From NCBI GenBank assembly GCA_024998565.1, contig JACOEM010000002.1, positions 62,001-126,000 of the forward strand: a stretch of 64,000 bases of DNA. The letters are read 5' to 3'. Below, piece after piece: positions 44,864-53,795 of the stretch. The DNA is from Nitrospira sp. GTDB lineage: Bacteria; Nitrospirota; Nitrospiria; Nitrospirales; Nitrospiraceae. The notes below the pieces were generated by a model. It was not told the DNA's origin. It ran no database searches and was given only the letters and a program-made list of their open reading frames with translations. The translations under genes and the position numbers were made by a program. Numbering within the stretch: position 1 is the stretch's first letter; every line of letters begins with the position of its first letter.

Positions 44864-44939
44864 TGGTGGCGGTGACCCGGATTGAACGGGTGACCCGCGG
44901 CTTATGAGTCCGCTGCTCTACCAACTGAGCTACACCGCC
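44864..44939 (-). tRNA. tRNA-Met(CAT), elongator type, CCA encoded
   Basis: This is a 73-base cloverleaf plus encoded CCA. The acceptor stem is GGCGGTG/CACCGCC, the D-arm GCTC/GAGC, the anticodon loop CTCATAA with anticodon CAT, the T-arm ACCCG-TTCAATC-CGGGT, and the discriminator is A. The anticodon stem GCGGA/GCCGC has an A31.G39 mismatch at the loop end. A tRNA-Ile2 read through lysidine also has CAT, but the overall sequence is closer to elongator tRNA-Met. It stands alone, opposite to its neighbours. Confidence 0.93.
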
Positions 44940-45362
44940 ACTGGAGGATGCGTGACCGGTCAAAGTGAACCGCAATAATAGCCGAAGAAGAGTTGAAGTG
45001 TCTACCGACTGATGCACGAAATTCTTTCTCGACCAGACGAGCTCCTCCGCCGGCGGTTGGCGGGATCCCGTGAGCTCCGGGGAGCCGGGGATTCAGCCCT
45101 CGTTATGATTGGCTCATGCCGTTCCCGTCTCATCCGTATCCTATGAGGTTGGCCATGGATAGAGTGGCAGGAAGGGCGTGATGTCGCTAGACTGGCAGGC
45201 GTGCTCCACGACTGACGGAGCCCACGTAGCCATTCATGTCGGGCGTCACGATTCCATCGGTGCCCAAGCTGTTGCGGCAGCTTCTGGCCTGTGGGGGCGG
45301 GGAGTAATATCCTCACCCTCGCAAGTTGAAACGCCGGACGTCTTCACACAAGGGAGATCGAT
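44940..45362. other. 423-base intergenic region between tRNA-Met and the MscS gene
   Basis: This region must contain the promoters of the tRNA (minus) and the MscS gene (plus). Open frames are short and unlike proteins. I see no clear promoter pair, repeat or RNA structure. Confidence 0.45.
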
Positions 45363-46292
45363 ATGTTGACCGGAGTGTCTCTGCAGACTGCCCTTCCCTG
45401 GCTCCTGAGTATTTCCACAACCGTAGGCATCGCCGTGTTGCGGGTCGGGCTGGTGTTCGTGATTGGGTATATCGCGATTCGATTTGCCCGTTTGGGGTTG
45501 CAACAACTGGAACGGGTGATGCTTCTCACGAGTGACGCCAAGGATCAACAGTCCGGAACGGCTCAAAAACGCGCCGCGACGCTCACGGGGATCCTTAGGA
45601 CCATCGCACTCACAGCGATTTGGGCGGTCGTCATCATCGAATCGTTGCAGGTCGTGGGATTGGACATCGCGCCGATTCTGGCCGGCGCGGGGATTCTCGG
45701 CTTGGCGGTGGGGTTCGGCGCGCAAAATTTGGTGCGGGACTTGATCAGTGGATTTTTCATCATTCTGGAGGATCACATCCGGTTGGGAGATGTGGCGGTG
45801 ATCAATGGGACCGGTGGACAGGTTGAGACCATCACGTTCAGAACGATTTCCTTGCGGGACTTTTCCGGCGTGGTCCACGTGTTTCCCAACGGCGGCATCA
45901 ATACCCTGTCGAATATGAGCAAGGACTGGTCGGCCTTTGTGTTGGACATGGGCGTGGCGTACCGGGAGGACACCGATCGGGTGGTGGCGGTGATGCAGGC
46001 GGTCGGTGAAGAATTGCGCCATGACCAGGAACTTGGCTCGCTGATGATCGAGCCGATCGAAGTGGTGGGTGTTGAGAATTTTGCCGATAGTGCCGTGACG
46101 ATTCGCGCGCGTATCAAGACGAAGCCGCTCGAACAGTGGAAGGTCGGACGTGAATACCGGCGACGGCTCAAGAAGGCGTTCGACGCGCAGGGTATCGAGA
46201 TTCCGTTCCCGCATCAGACTCTGTGCATGGGAGCGGCAAGTGCTCCGTTCAAGGTTGAAGTGGTCGCAGGCCTGGGACTTCAGAAGGTTTAG
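45363..46292 (+). CDS. MscS-family small-conductance mechanosensitive channel
   Basis: This 309-residue inner-membrane channel has three hydrophobic helices; the pore-lining one is LAGAGILGLAVGFGAQNLVRDLISGFFIILED, the MscS hallmark. A beta domain (IRLGDVAVINGTGGQVETITFRTISLRD, VFPNGGI) and a cytoplasmic cage follow. It releases osmolytes on hypo-osmotic shock. GGGAG lies 6 bases before the ATG. It is monocistronic, and an extragenic repeat begins at its stop codon. Confidence 0.94.
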   Translation: MLTGVSLQTALPWLLSISTTVGIAVLRVGLVFVIGYIAIRFARLGLQQLERVMLLTSDAKDQQSGTAQKRAATLTGILRTIALTAIWAVVIIESLQVVGLDIAPILAGAGILGLAVGFGAQNLVRDLISGFFIILEDHIRLGDVAVINGTGGQVETITFRTISLRDFSGVVHVFPNGGINTLSNMSKDWSAFVLDMGVAYREDTDRVVAVMQAVGEELRHDQELGSLMIEPIEVVGVENFADSAVTIRARIKTKPLEQWKVGREYRRRLKKAFDAQGIEIPFPHQTLCMGAASAPFKVEVVAGLGLQKV

Positions 46293-46340
46293 CAGAATGT
46301 GAAAACAGTCCGCTGGAGTCCGGTGGCCGTTCTTACCGGA
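46290..46340. repeat. second copy of the stop-codon-linked extragenic repeat
   Basis: TAGCAGAATGTGAAAACAGTCC begins at the MscS stop and matches the element at the modC stop (TAGCAGGATGTTGAAAAAGTCC) with a few changes. Its downstream hairpin arm has diverged. Confidence 0.45.
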
Positions 46341-46393
46341 AGCATGAACCAGGCGTCTCCATGGTCGTTCTGGAAACCGGTGACCGGCCGCTG

Positions 46394-46564
46394 TTAGGCC
46401 GCCCGACGAGTCTGCCGCTCAGGTACGATGTCGCTGTGAGTGAGGGCCGCGGCAGACGAGGCGGAGATTAGTTTTCTCCGTTCCGAGTCACTCTCTAATC
46501 CCATGGCCCAGGCCAACAACCAAATAAGTGTCACAATTGTGACGAGACCAATGATCGTAATCAT
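46394..46564 (-). CDS. small single-pass membrane protein
   Basis: This 56-residue protein has one hydrophobic helix at the N-terminus (MITIIGLVTIVTLIWLLAWAMG) and a basic, Ser/Ala-rich cytoplasmic tail. GAGGT lies 6 bases before ATG 46564, which supports translation. It is not recognised; it may be a regulatory micro-protein. It lies alone between the MscS gene and the catabolic cluster. Confidence 0.5.
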   Translation of the reverse strand: MITIIGLVTIVTLIWLLAWAMGLESDSERRKLISASSAAALTHSDIVPERQTRRAA

Positions 46565-46680
46565 GTAGCACCTCACGGCTGAATACTACGAAAGCCGTAC
46601 CGACCGTACTCTGTCTCGATTCGGCCTGCCGGCTGCTGAGTGACGTCCCTCGAACTCACCGGGCGATGCGTGGTCTTCGC

Positions 46681-48591
46681 TCATGTCATGTGCTGGTTAC
46701 GACGATAGTCCTCCAAGCGCCGGCGAATGATCCCCTCCGACAGCGTCGGATAGTACCCTTTGAGGGCTTGCCGCCCGGTGGTCGCGACAATGGTGTCCCG
46801 GTGATGCCGGAACTCTCTCAACCGTTGTTCCATTCGCTGTTTCGCCGCAGCACAGAACGCCTCGGCCAATTCCCACACGCTGGTATGTCCGTCGAGCCTG
46901 GTCTGTCGTTCGGCATAGAGCACCGTGGCGAGCATGGCAAGGAGATCTTCACCGACGGATTCGATTGTATTCTGCAGGCGCTGTTCGTCCTTAAATGAGG
47001 CCTGGAATCGTAGCAAGGCGTAGAAAATTGCTCGCGCCAGCCGCCGGCTGGTTCGTTCCACATAGAGAGCCGCGGGCCGTACTTGGAGGTGTGCGAGTTC
47101 CCGTCGATCCGGCAACGGCCCTTTGCGCCATTGTCGCAGGTACCAGGGCAGGTAGAAGCGCATGAGCTTCAACGCCTGCCGGGCTTGTTCGAGTATGGAA
47201 AGACCATCCGCATAGAAGCGTTTGGCGTGATCCAGATGAGGGCTCAAACCTTCGCGAACTACGAAGGGGCGCAAGATATCGGTGGCGCCTTCGCCGATTC
47301 GATACATCTCCGCATCGCGAACGAGTTGTTCGATGCCGAAGGCAGCTTCACCACGGGCGTGCTTGGAGTCGGCGGTTTCGTACCCCATCCCTCCGAAAAT
47401 CGTCTGCGCGTCGCGGATGAACCGGATCGTATGTTCCGAGCAGAAGATCTTGGCGACTGCGGCTTCGATGCGAATGTCGTAGCGGTGTTGATCGGCCAGA
47501 CGCCAGACGAGCAGCGCCAGCGCCTCCATGGCGAACAGGTGGCCCGCCATCTCCCCGATCCGGATCTGCTGCGTTTGTCGTTCTGCCAAGGGCTTCTGAA
47601 ACGTGACCCTGCTATTGGCTCGATCCAGAGTCGGCTGCCAGGCCTGTTTGGCCATGCCCAGGCAGATGGCGGGAATGCTGATGCCCCGCCCCACGTTCAG
47701 AATCGTCAGGGCATACTTCAATCCCTTACCGATGTCGCCGATCACCTGTTCGATCGGCACCCGCACATTCTTCAAGGCGATATGGGCGTTCTCAATCCCG
47801 CGACAGCCTTCAAACTGACAGCGTTGGCGCACCAGCACACCTGGTGTCGCCATGTCCAAAATAAAGGCCGTGTGGACGTGATCGTCCGCCCGCTGCCCCT
47901 GTGGAGCCGGAATCCATTCGACCGTTCCCTCGCACTCCACCCGAAGAGCCGGCACGCGAGCGACGAGCGTGAGGTACCGGGCAATCGGCCCATTCGTACA
48001 CCAGAGTTTTTCGCCGTTGACCAGGAAATGGGTGCCGGAGGAATCCAGCACCGCTTCGGTTCGCACGTTGGCCGCATCCGAGCCGGTCATCGGTTCGGTG
48101 AGGGCAAAGGCTGAAATGGCCTCCTTCGCGACGAGCGGGAGATATTTGTTCTTCTGGTCTGCGTTCCCGAAGAGGAGGATCGGCATAGCGATGCCGATGG
48201 ACTGCGGCACCGCGACCGTCAGCGCCAGAATGTTGCTCCATCCGGAGATCAGGGTCAGGACGCGGCCGTAGTTCGTATAGGACAAGCCCAGCCCGCCATA
48301 TTCTTTGGGAATCTTCATACCGAAGGCCCCGATCTTGAACAGTCCCTGGATGACACGTTCGGGAATTTTGGCCTCGCGTTCGATTTCCTCCGGGTCGACC
48401 TCGTGGAGCAGAAAGTGTTCGACCTGTTTGCAGAAGGCCTCGCCGGCGGCCTTCTCTTCCGGCGGTTCGGGAGGTGTCAGCAGGAGGTTGAAGTCCGGCC
48501 GGCCGTCATAGAGACCGGCCAGGAAACTTTTTCCGGTGAATCGCTCGCGGGCTTCTTCGATCCGTTCGAAACCTGTAAAAAGGGTGCTCAT
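46681..48591 (-). CDS. acyl-CoA dehydrogenase
   Basis: This 636-residue FAD flavoprotein oxidises an acyl-CoA to its 2-enoyl-CoA. It has FALTEPMTGSDAANVRTEA (substrate and FAD contact), a middle beta domain, and a C-terminal helical domain with GGMGYETADSKHARGEAAFG and the catalytic-type Glu in RIGEGATDI. An additional C-terminal helical region of about 170 residues makes it larger than MCAD or IVD (about 390), closer to the long FadE-like types. GAGGT sets the start at 48591. It is last in the catabolic cluster, 22 bases after the acyl-CoA ligase. The substrate chain cannot be told from the sequence. Confidence 0.9.
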   Translation of the reverse strand: MSTLFTGFERIEEARERFTGKSFLAGLYDGRPDFNLLLTPPEPPEEKAAGEAFCKQVEHFLLHEVDPEEIEREAKIPERVIQGLFKIGAFGMKIPKEYGGLGLSYTNYGRVLTLISGWSNILALTVAVPQSIGIAMPILLFGNADQKNKYLPLVAKEAISAFALTEPMTGSDAANVRTEAVLDSSGTHFLVNGEKLWCTNGPIARYLTLVARVPALRVECEGTVEWIPAPQGQRADDHVHTAFILDMATPGVLVRQRCQFEGCRGIENAHIALKNVRVPIEQVIGDIGKGLKYALTILNVGRGISIPAICLGMAKQAWQPTLDRANSRVTFQKPLAERQTQQIRIGEMAGHLFAMEALALLVWRLADQHRYDIRIEAAVAKIFCSEHTIRFIRDAQTIFGGMGYETADSKHARGEAAFGIEQLVRDAEMYRIGEGATDILRPFVVREGLSPHLDHAKRFYADGLSILEQARQALKLMRFYLPWYLRQWRKGPLPDRRELAHLQVRPAALYVERTSRRLARAIFYALLRFQASFKDEQRLQNTIESVGEDLLAMLATVLYAERQTRLDGHTSVWELAEAFCAAAKQRMEQRLREFRHHRDTIVATTGRQALKGYYPTLSEGIIRRRLEDYRRNQHMT

Positions 48592-48612
48592 CTGGTACCT
48601 CACCCGATCCGG

Positions 48613-50334
48613 TCAACCGGATTCTTTGAATTGTCTGTCACGATATTGGGCCAGGGGGCCCGCCAAGCGGGATTTCAATTCCAAACGCTTGGGTTTCCCG
48701 GTGGAGGTGTAGGGCACCTCCGTACCCATCACCAGCACTTTCGGCTGTTTAGAAAACGGCAAGCGCCCGCGGCAATGGGAGAGGATGTCGGCCTCCGTCG
48801 GGGGCGATGCCGGGTCTTTCGGCACGATATAGGCGGCGATCTCCTCGCCGTAGTAGCGATTCTCGAAGGGGAGGGCCATGGCGAACTGCACGGCCGGGTG
48901 TCCCTTCAACACGTCGTCGATTTCCAACGGGGAAATATTGACGCCGCCGCGAACGATGAGTTCTTTCAAACGGCCTGAAATGAAAAAGAACGGGCGTCCC
49001 CGGTCGTCGGCGATGTAAAAGCCTTCGTCGCCTGAACGGAACCAACCCCATTGGAAGGCGGCTTCGTTGGCCTCGTCCCGTTTGAAATAGCCGGCGCAGA
49101 TTGTGCGTCCCCGGATGCAGATCTCCCCTCGTGCCTGCTCAGCCACCGCCTTCCCGGACTCGTCGAGAATGGCCATCTCGTTGTGACGCAGAGCCGTTCC
49201 GATCGAGGGGAAATCAAAATCCGTGAGCCAATGGCGATGTTGCGCTTGCGTCAGGTCGTTCGGCAAAAAACAGGAATAGCAGGTTGTTTCAGACAGACCG
49301 TATCCATGGCGAATCGGGAATCCAAAACGATCTTCGAAGCGCTGGGCCGTGTCCTTCAGCAGCGGTCCTGCGCCGCAGAGCACACCACCGAAGCGATCCA
49401 GGCGATAGGCGGCGAGGTCTTCGTCGGCATCCAGAAGAAACTCAAGTAATGTGGGGACGACGCTGACGCTGGTCACCTGTTCTTCGTGGAGCCGTCGCCA
49501 GAAGCTGCCGGTCTTGAACTTCCGGTTCAACACGACGCTTCCCTTACAATAAAACGGAGTCATCAGAGTGACGACGATGCCGTTGACATGATGGATGGGC
49601 AGGACGCACATCACACGGTCGGTGAGACCGAACCCATGCCGGTCGGCGATGGCATCCGCATCGATTAGAAGATTGGCAACCGTCAAGATCACGCCTTTCG
49701 GCGGCCCGGTTGTCCCCGATGTGTAAATGACCAAGGCAGGATCGTCGAGTCGGGAGGTGGCCGGGGTAAAGCGGGCTCCAACGGCGTGGCTGTTTTTTCG
49801 GCTCTTTCCCCTGGTCTCCTTCCCGTCAAGGATGCCACCGTCCCCCAGGGCGACCACTTCGCGCAAGGCCGGCAGCATGGACTGAAGCGCTTTGAGCTCC
49901 TCGTAGACATCCTGCCAGCAGAGGGCGACCGAGGCCTCCGAATGTTCGAGGATATACCGCTTCTTCTCGGCGGTTTCTTCGACATTGATCGGCACGACGG
50001 CGACTCCCAACGTCCAAGCTGCGAAGTAGATCAGCGCCGTCAGATCATGGTTGAACAGCACGGTGGCGATCCGGTCGCCGCGGGTCAGGCCGAACTTCGC
50101 ATGAAACATCTCCGCCATCTGTTCGACGATCGTGCCGAATTCCGCATAACTGTAGGTTCGGCGCAGGTTCCGCTCGTCGTCGCAATAGGTCAGAAAATTC
50201 CTGGTGACGAGTCGCGGGTCGTACAGGCGCGATCGGAAGAACTCGGCGAACGAGGTCCAGTGGAGTTCCGAGGCACATCCCGGCGCCTCGCGGGCCTGTT
50301 CGATCCGGTCATGAACGTCGGTCAAGAGGCTCAT
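48613..50334 (-). CDS. AMP-dependent acyl-CoA synthetase
   Basis: This 573-residue adenylate-forming enzyme has motif A3 YTSGTTGPPKGVILT, A5 YGLSETTCY, A7 RSGDEGFY, the hinge RGGVNISPLEID and the C-terminal catalytic Lys in STGKPKR. It activates a carboxylic acid as an acyl-AMP, then as acyl-CoA. The context (prpBCD, acyl-CoA dehydrogenase) suggests a short- or branched-chain acid, for example propionate or isobutyrate. Its start overlaps the prpC end by 26 bases. Confidence 0.9.
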   Translation of the reverse strand: MSLLTDVHDRIEQAREAPGCASELHWTSFAEFFRSRLYDPRLVTRNFLTYCDDERNLRRTYSYAEFGTIVEQMAEMFHAKFGLTRGDRIATVLFNHDLTALIYFAAWTLGVAVVPINVEETAEKKRYILEHSEASVALCWQDVYEELKALQSMLPALREVVALGDGGILDGKETRGKSRKNSHAVGARFTPATSRLDDPALVIYTSGTTGPPKGVILTVANLLIDADAIADRHGFGLTDRVMCVLPIHHVNGIVVTLMTPFYCKGSVVLNRKFKTGSFWRRLHEEQVTSVSVVPTLLEFLLDADEDLAAYRLDRFGGVLCGAGPLLKDTAQRFEDRFGFPIRHGYGLSETTCYSCFLPNDLTQAQHRHWLTDFDFPSIGTALRHNEMAILDESGKAVAEQARGEICIRGRTICAGYFKRDEANEAAFQWGWFRSGDEGFYIADDRGRPFFFISGRLKELIVRGGVNISPLEIDDVLKGHPAVQFAMALPFENRYYGEEIAAYIVPKDPASPPTEADILSHCRGRLPFSKQPKVLVMGTEVPYTSTGKPKRLELKSRLAGPLAQYRDRQFKESG

Positions 50335-51487
50335 AGGTCCTCGGTGCCGGCCCTGTGTAGAGGGCTCGTGGTCTGATCAGCCGGTTATGTTCCTGCTGCT
50401 CCATTATATGTGCGCACCAGCCGGTGATGCGGGAACAGACGAACAACGGTGTGGACAATTCGCGCGGGATGCCCATCAACAGGTAGGCCACGGCCGTATA
50501 GAAATCGAGATTGGGATGGAGTCCTTTTTCCTCCCGCATGATGCGGTGGAGGGTGGAGGCGATGTCGTACCAGCTGTGGTCGCCGCAGAGGTGGCTGAGC
50601 CGTTCGGCGTGGCGCTGGATGATGGCTGATCGTGCGTCGCCTTGCCGAAGCACGCGATGCCCGAATCCCATGACTCGCCGCTTCTGCGCGAGCGCCTCTC
50701 GCACCCAGGTCTCGGCTCGCTCAGGGCTGCCGATTTCGATGAGCATCGACGCCACCGCTTCGTTGGCGCCTCCATGGAGCGGGCCTTTTAAGGTGGCCAC
50801 GGCCGCCGTGATCGCGCCATGCAGATCGGTGAGGGTCGAGGCGGTGACGCGAGCGGCAAATGTGGAGGCGTTAAACTCATGCTCCGCGTACAGGATGAGC
50901 GACACGTTCAGCGCTTGGGCCATGGCCGCGCTGCTTTCACCGTCCTTGTGGCCTGCCACCAGGTGCAGCAGGTGCTGCGCAAAATCTCGACTCTCGTCCG
51001 ATCTCTGCGGGACTGTTCCGGCCATGACTCGATAACTCTGCGCGATCAGCAGCGGGATCTGGCTCAGCAGCCGCATGGATTTGCGGAGATTGGCCTCATG
51101 CGATCCATCCTGCGCGTCGGGATCGCTGAGTCCCAGCAGGGAAATGCCGGTTCGCAGTACGTCCATCGGGTGCAGGCCCGGCTGCAGGCGGTCTACAAAA
51201 CGTTGCACCGGCTCAGGCAGGACTCGATGGCCTCTCAGCCGTGTGGAAAAACTATCCAGTTCGTTCCGGCTGGGGAGATGACCGATCAACAGCAAATAGG
51301 CGACTTCTTCGAAGCGGCTCCATTCCGCCAGATCGCCGATGGCATACCCTCGATAACGAAGTCCTGCCTCTCCTTCATCCACCTGACAGAGGGCCGATTC
51401 TCCCGCGATCACCCCCTCAAGTCCGGGGCTATAGAGGGGCCGCTCCGCGGTTTTCGTTCCCGGCTGTTCTTGTATCACCTGGTTCAT
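50309..51487 (-). CDS. prpC: 2-methylcitrate/citrate synthase
   Basis: This 392-residue citrate-synthase-fold enzyme joins propionyl-CoA (or acetyl-CoA) to oxaloacetate. Catalytic segments are visible: the His-bearing AEHEFNASTFAARV, GPLHGGANEAV, and MGFGHRVLRQGDARS, with the Asp region near FYTAVAYLLMGIP. Position between prpB and the acyl-CoA ligase favours 2-methylcitrate synthase. GGGAGG sets the start at 51487; the prpB gene overlaps it by 59 bases in another frame. Confidence 0.92.
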   Translation of the reverse strand: MNQVIQEQPGTKTAERPLYSPGLEGVIAGESALCQVDEGEAGLRYRGYAIGDLAEWSRFEEVAYLLLIGHLPSRNELDSFSTRLRGHRVLPEPVQRFVDRLQPGLHPMDVLRTGISLLGLSDPDAQDGSHEANLRKSMRLLSQIPLLIAQSYRVMAGTVPQRSDESRDFAQHLLHLVAGHKDGESSAAMAQALNVSLILYAEHEFNASTFAARVTASTLTDLHGAITAAVATLKGPLHGGANEAVASMLIEIGSPERAETWVREALAQKRRVMGFGHRVLRQGDARSAIIQRHAERLSHLCGDHSWYDIASTLHRIMREEKGLHPNLDFYTAVAYLLMGIPRELSTPLFVCSRITGWCAHIMEQQEHNRLIRPRALYTGPAPRTYEPLDRRS

Positions 51488-52370
51488 AGGGCCTCCCTGT
51501 CTGGTCCTGCCCATGCTCGTATCGAAGCAGACTATAGAGCTCCTGTCGCGTCATCATGTGGTCGAGCCAAGCCCGTTGAGAGCCGAAGAATCTGAGTTCT
51601 CGCAGCAGCTTCTCAACAGCAAGGGCTGCGACCCGGAGCGTGCTGACGGGAAATAACACGCCGCGATACCCCAACGTCTCGAATTCGTCCACGCTCAAGT
51701 AAGGTGTCTTGCCGAACTCCGTCATGTTGGCGATCAAGGGCACGTGGACGCCTGCCCGATTCATTTCCAACGCAAAGGTGTGGAATTCGTCCGCGGAGAG
51801 CAGGGCCTCGGGGAAGAGCGCGTCGGCGCCTGCGTTGGCATAGGCAACGCCTCGCTGAATGGCAGCCTGCAGCCCATCGACCGTCCGTGCGTCCGTGCGC
51901 GCCACAAGGACGAAATCCCGATCGCATTTCGCCTCTACGGCTGCGGTGATTTTGGCAACCATGTCAGCCGTTGGAATCAGTCGCTTCCCCGACAGATGGC
52001 CGCATTTTTTCGCCTCTTCCTGATCTTCGATCTGCATGCCGGCCAATCCGGCCCGCTCAAATTCCTGAACGGCCTCCCGCACAACCGAAGGCGGCCCATA
52101 GCCGGTGTCCGCATCGACGATGGTGGGAAGTGCCACCGACCGGGCAATGGCCGACGCTTCCCTCGTCATGTCCGTCAAGCTGATCAATCCGATATCGGGC
52201 ATGCCATGGGCCGCCGAGATTGCGGCTCCCGACACATACACGATCTCGAATCCGGCGTGCTCGATCTGCATGGCCGTCAGGGCATTACAGGCGCCGGGGA
52301 TGGCCACGGTCCTGCCGGCCAGCAGCTCACGCAGGCGTTGTGCTTTTGACGGAGTGGCGTGGTTACGCAT
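51429..52370 (-). CDS. prpB: 2-methylisocitrate lyase
   Basis: This 313-residue enzyme of the isocitrate-lyase/PEP-mutase family cleaves 2-methylisocitrate to pyruvate and succinate. VYVSGAAISAAHGMPDIGL at the N-terminus, metal-binding VDADTGYG and the signature KKCGH with the catalytic Cys (near residue 123) are all present. The C-terminal tail extends about 20 residues beyond E. coli PrpB and runs into prpC. The start is ATG 52370, preceded directly by an in-frame GTG. Confidence 0.93.
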   Translation of the reverse strand: MRNHATPSKAQRLRELLAGRTVAIPGACNALTAMQIEHAGFEIVYVSGAAISAAHGMPDIGLISLTDMTREASAIARSVALPTIVDADTGYGPPSVVREAVQEFERAGLAGMQIEDQEEAKKCGHLSGKRLIPTADMVAKITAAVEAKCDRDFVLVARTDARTVDGLQAAIQRGVAYANAGADALFPEALLSADEFHTFALEMNRAGVHVPLIANMTEFGKTPYLSVDEFETLGYRGVLFPVSTLRVAALAVEKLLRELRFFGSQRAWLDHMMTRQELYSLLRYEHGQDQTGRPYEPGDTRTAGNENRGAAPL

Positions 52371-53766
52371 CACGATGGGGCACCCTCAACAGAGGCATCA
52401 GTGTGGCGATGTCTTTCTCTCGTTCCAATGCCCACACGAAACCGATGAGCTTCTCGACCTGCGCACGACCGATTCGTCTCGATGCGAGCCGGCGTAGTTT
52501 GTCCTCCACATCCTGGTCCGACATGGGATTGCCGGGATGGCCCAGGGGGACGTCCACCTGCTTCATGTAGACTGTTCCCGTCGTCGTCCTCAGCGTGAGG
52601 CGGGTCGGCATGGATCCAGGATAGAGGCCCGCGAATTCCGGCTGCGGGACGACACGCACCTTTTTCATGAGCTCGTGCAGCGCTGGATCTCGCAGCCGGT
52701 CAGAGTCGAATGAATGCACGGTCATGCGACCATCCAGCAACGCCACCGCGACGCAATAGGGGAAGCTGTGATCGGCCGTTTCGCGCGTCGTCGGGTGCCA
52801 TTTCTCCGGATCGCGTCCGATGATTTCGATCGCGACATCGTAACTGCCGATTTCAATCTCGCTCAGACGCTGGACTGCATCGGCCCCCTCCGCCTTGATC
52901 ACCTCCGCTCGCAGGGCCAGCGCCGCTTCGACTGCAGTCTGGGCGTGGTATTCCACCGGGAAATGTTTGATGTAGGAATCGAGAATCTTGAACGAGGCCG
53001 GCCTGTCGTCGGAAGCCCGCTCTCCGCCTAATCTCGACAGCTCGAATGGTCCGGACACCAGCTTCATGAAGCCCTTTTCGCCTTCAAAGATGGGGGCGGG
53101 GCCGGTCATGCCTCGTTGGGCCAGGATGGCCGCGAACAGGCCGTTGCGTGCGGCATTCGAGAACGCACAGGCTTTCCACATGGACATTTCACCGACTCTG
53201 GTTTGCCGGAGCGCCACGTTCGCCACGGCGGCCAGGTTGATGGCCTGCGTGGTCTGCGCCTCCGTGAGTTTCAGTGTTTTGGCTGCGCCGAGCGCGGAGG
53301 AGATCGATCCATAGGTCACATGGTCCCATCCACGGGAGCGTAACGCGGCGGCGTCGCAGAGCCGGCACTGGATTTCATAGGCCAAGGCGATGGCCTGGAT
53401 GACCCGCTTGCCTGAAGCATGGGCTATTTCGCCGGCGGCGAGGATTGCGGCCAGGTTGTCCGAAGGATGGGCCGGCTCTTTCGAGAGATAGGTATCGTTG
53501 AAGTCGAGGTAGCGAACCAACGCGCCGTTGGCGAAGGCGGCCAGGTCCGGCAGGGTCTTGTGGGACGTCCCCCAGATTGTCGCGCCGCCGGGTACTTTGG
53601 CGAATTGTGCCACGTGACGTGCGATCCGGCAGGGAGTCGCCTTCCAGGCGTCGAAGGCACAGGCGGCGCTGTCGAGAATCCGTCGCTTGACCTCATGGAC
53701 CACGTCGCCGGGCAGGTCGTCGTAACAAAGGGCCTGGGTATAACTCGCAAGACGATCCGCCAGCAT
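52363..53766 (-). CDS. prpD: 2-methylcitrate dehydratase, MmgE/PrpD family
   Basis: This 467-residue enzyme dehydrates 2-methylcitrate towards 2-methyl-cis-aconitate. MmgE/PrpD features include DSAACAFDAW, LVRYLDFNDTYLSKEPAHPSDNLAAILA near residue 90, GWDHVTYGSISSALGAAK, WKACAFSNAARNGLFAA and the second domain from HSFPYCVAVALLDG. The frame is open to 53910, but ATG 53766 has GAGAGG upstream and fits the family start. No separate AcnD/AcnM aconitase is seen in the window, so a housekeeping aconitase would have to complete the cycle. Confidence 0.94.
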   Translation of the reverse strand: MLADRLASYTQALCYDDLPGDVVHEVKRRILDSAACAFDAWKATPCRIARHVAQFAKVPGGATIWGTSHKTLPDLAAFANGALVRYLDFNDTYLSKEPAHPSDNLAAILAAGEIAHASGKRVIQAIALAYEIQCRLCDAAALRSRGWDHVTYGSISSALGAAKTLKLTEAQTTQAINLAAVANVALRQTRVGEMSMWKACAFSNAARNGLFAAILAQRGMTGPAPIFEGEKGFMKLVSGPFELSRLGGERASDDRPASFKILDSYIKHFPVEYHAQTAVEAALALRAEVIKAEGADAVQRLSEIEIGSYDVAIEIIGRDPEKWHPTTRETADHSFPYCVAVALLDGRMTVHSFDSDRLRDPALHELMKKVRVVPQPEFAGLYPGSMPTRLTLRTTTGTVYMKQVDVPLGHPGNPMSDQDVEDKLRRLASRRIGRAQVEKLIGFVWALEREKDIATLMPLLRVPHRDA

Positions 53767-53795
53767 GATGATCCTCTCGACAACAGGCCGTTCTG

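Noticed and set aside
44607-44885. Overlapping frame at the end of the giant gene as a sign of a frameshifted C-terminus
   Set aside because: The alternative frame does not resemble a better C-terminus, and the annotated frame already ends in a plausible TM plus tail. There is no evidence of a frameshift without homologues to compare.
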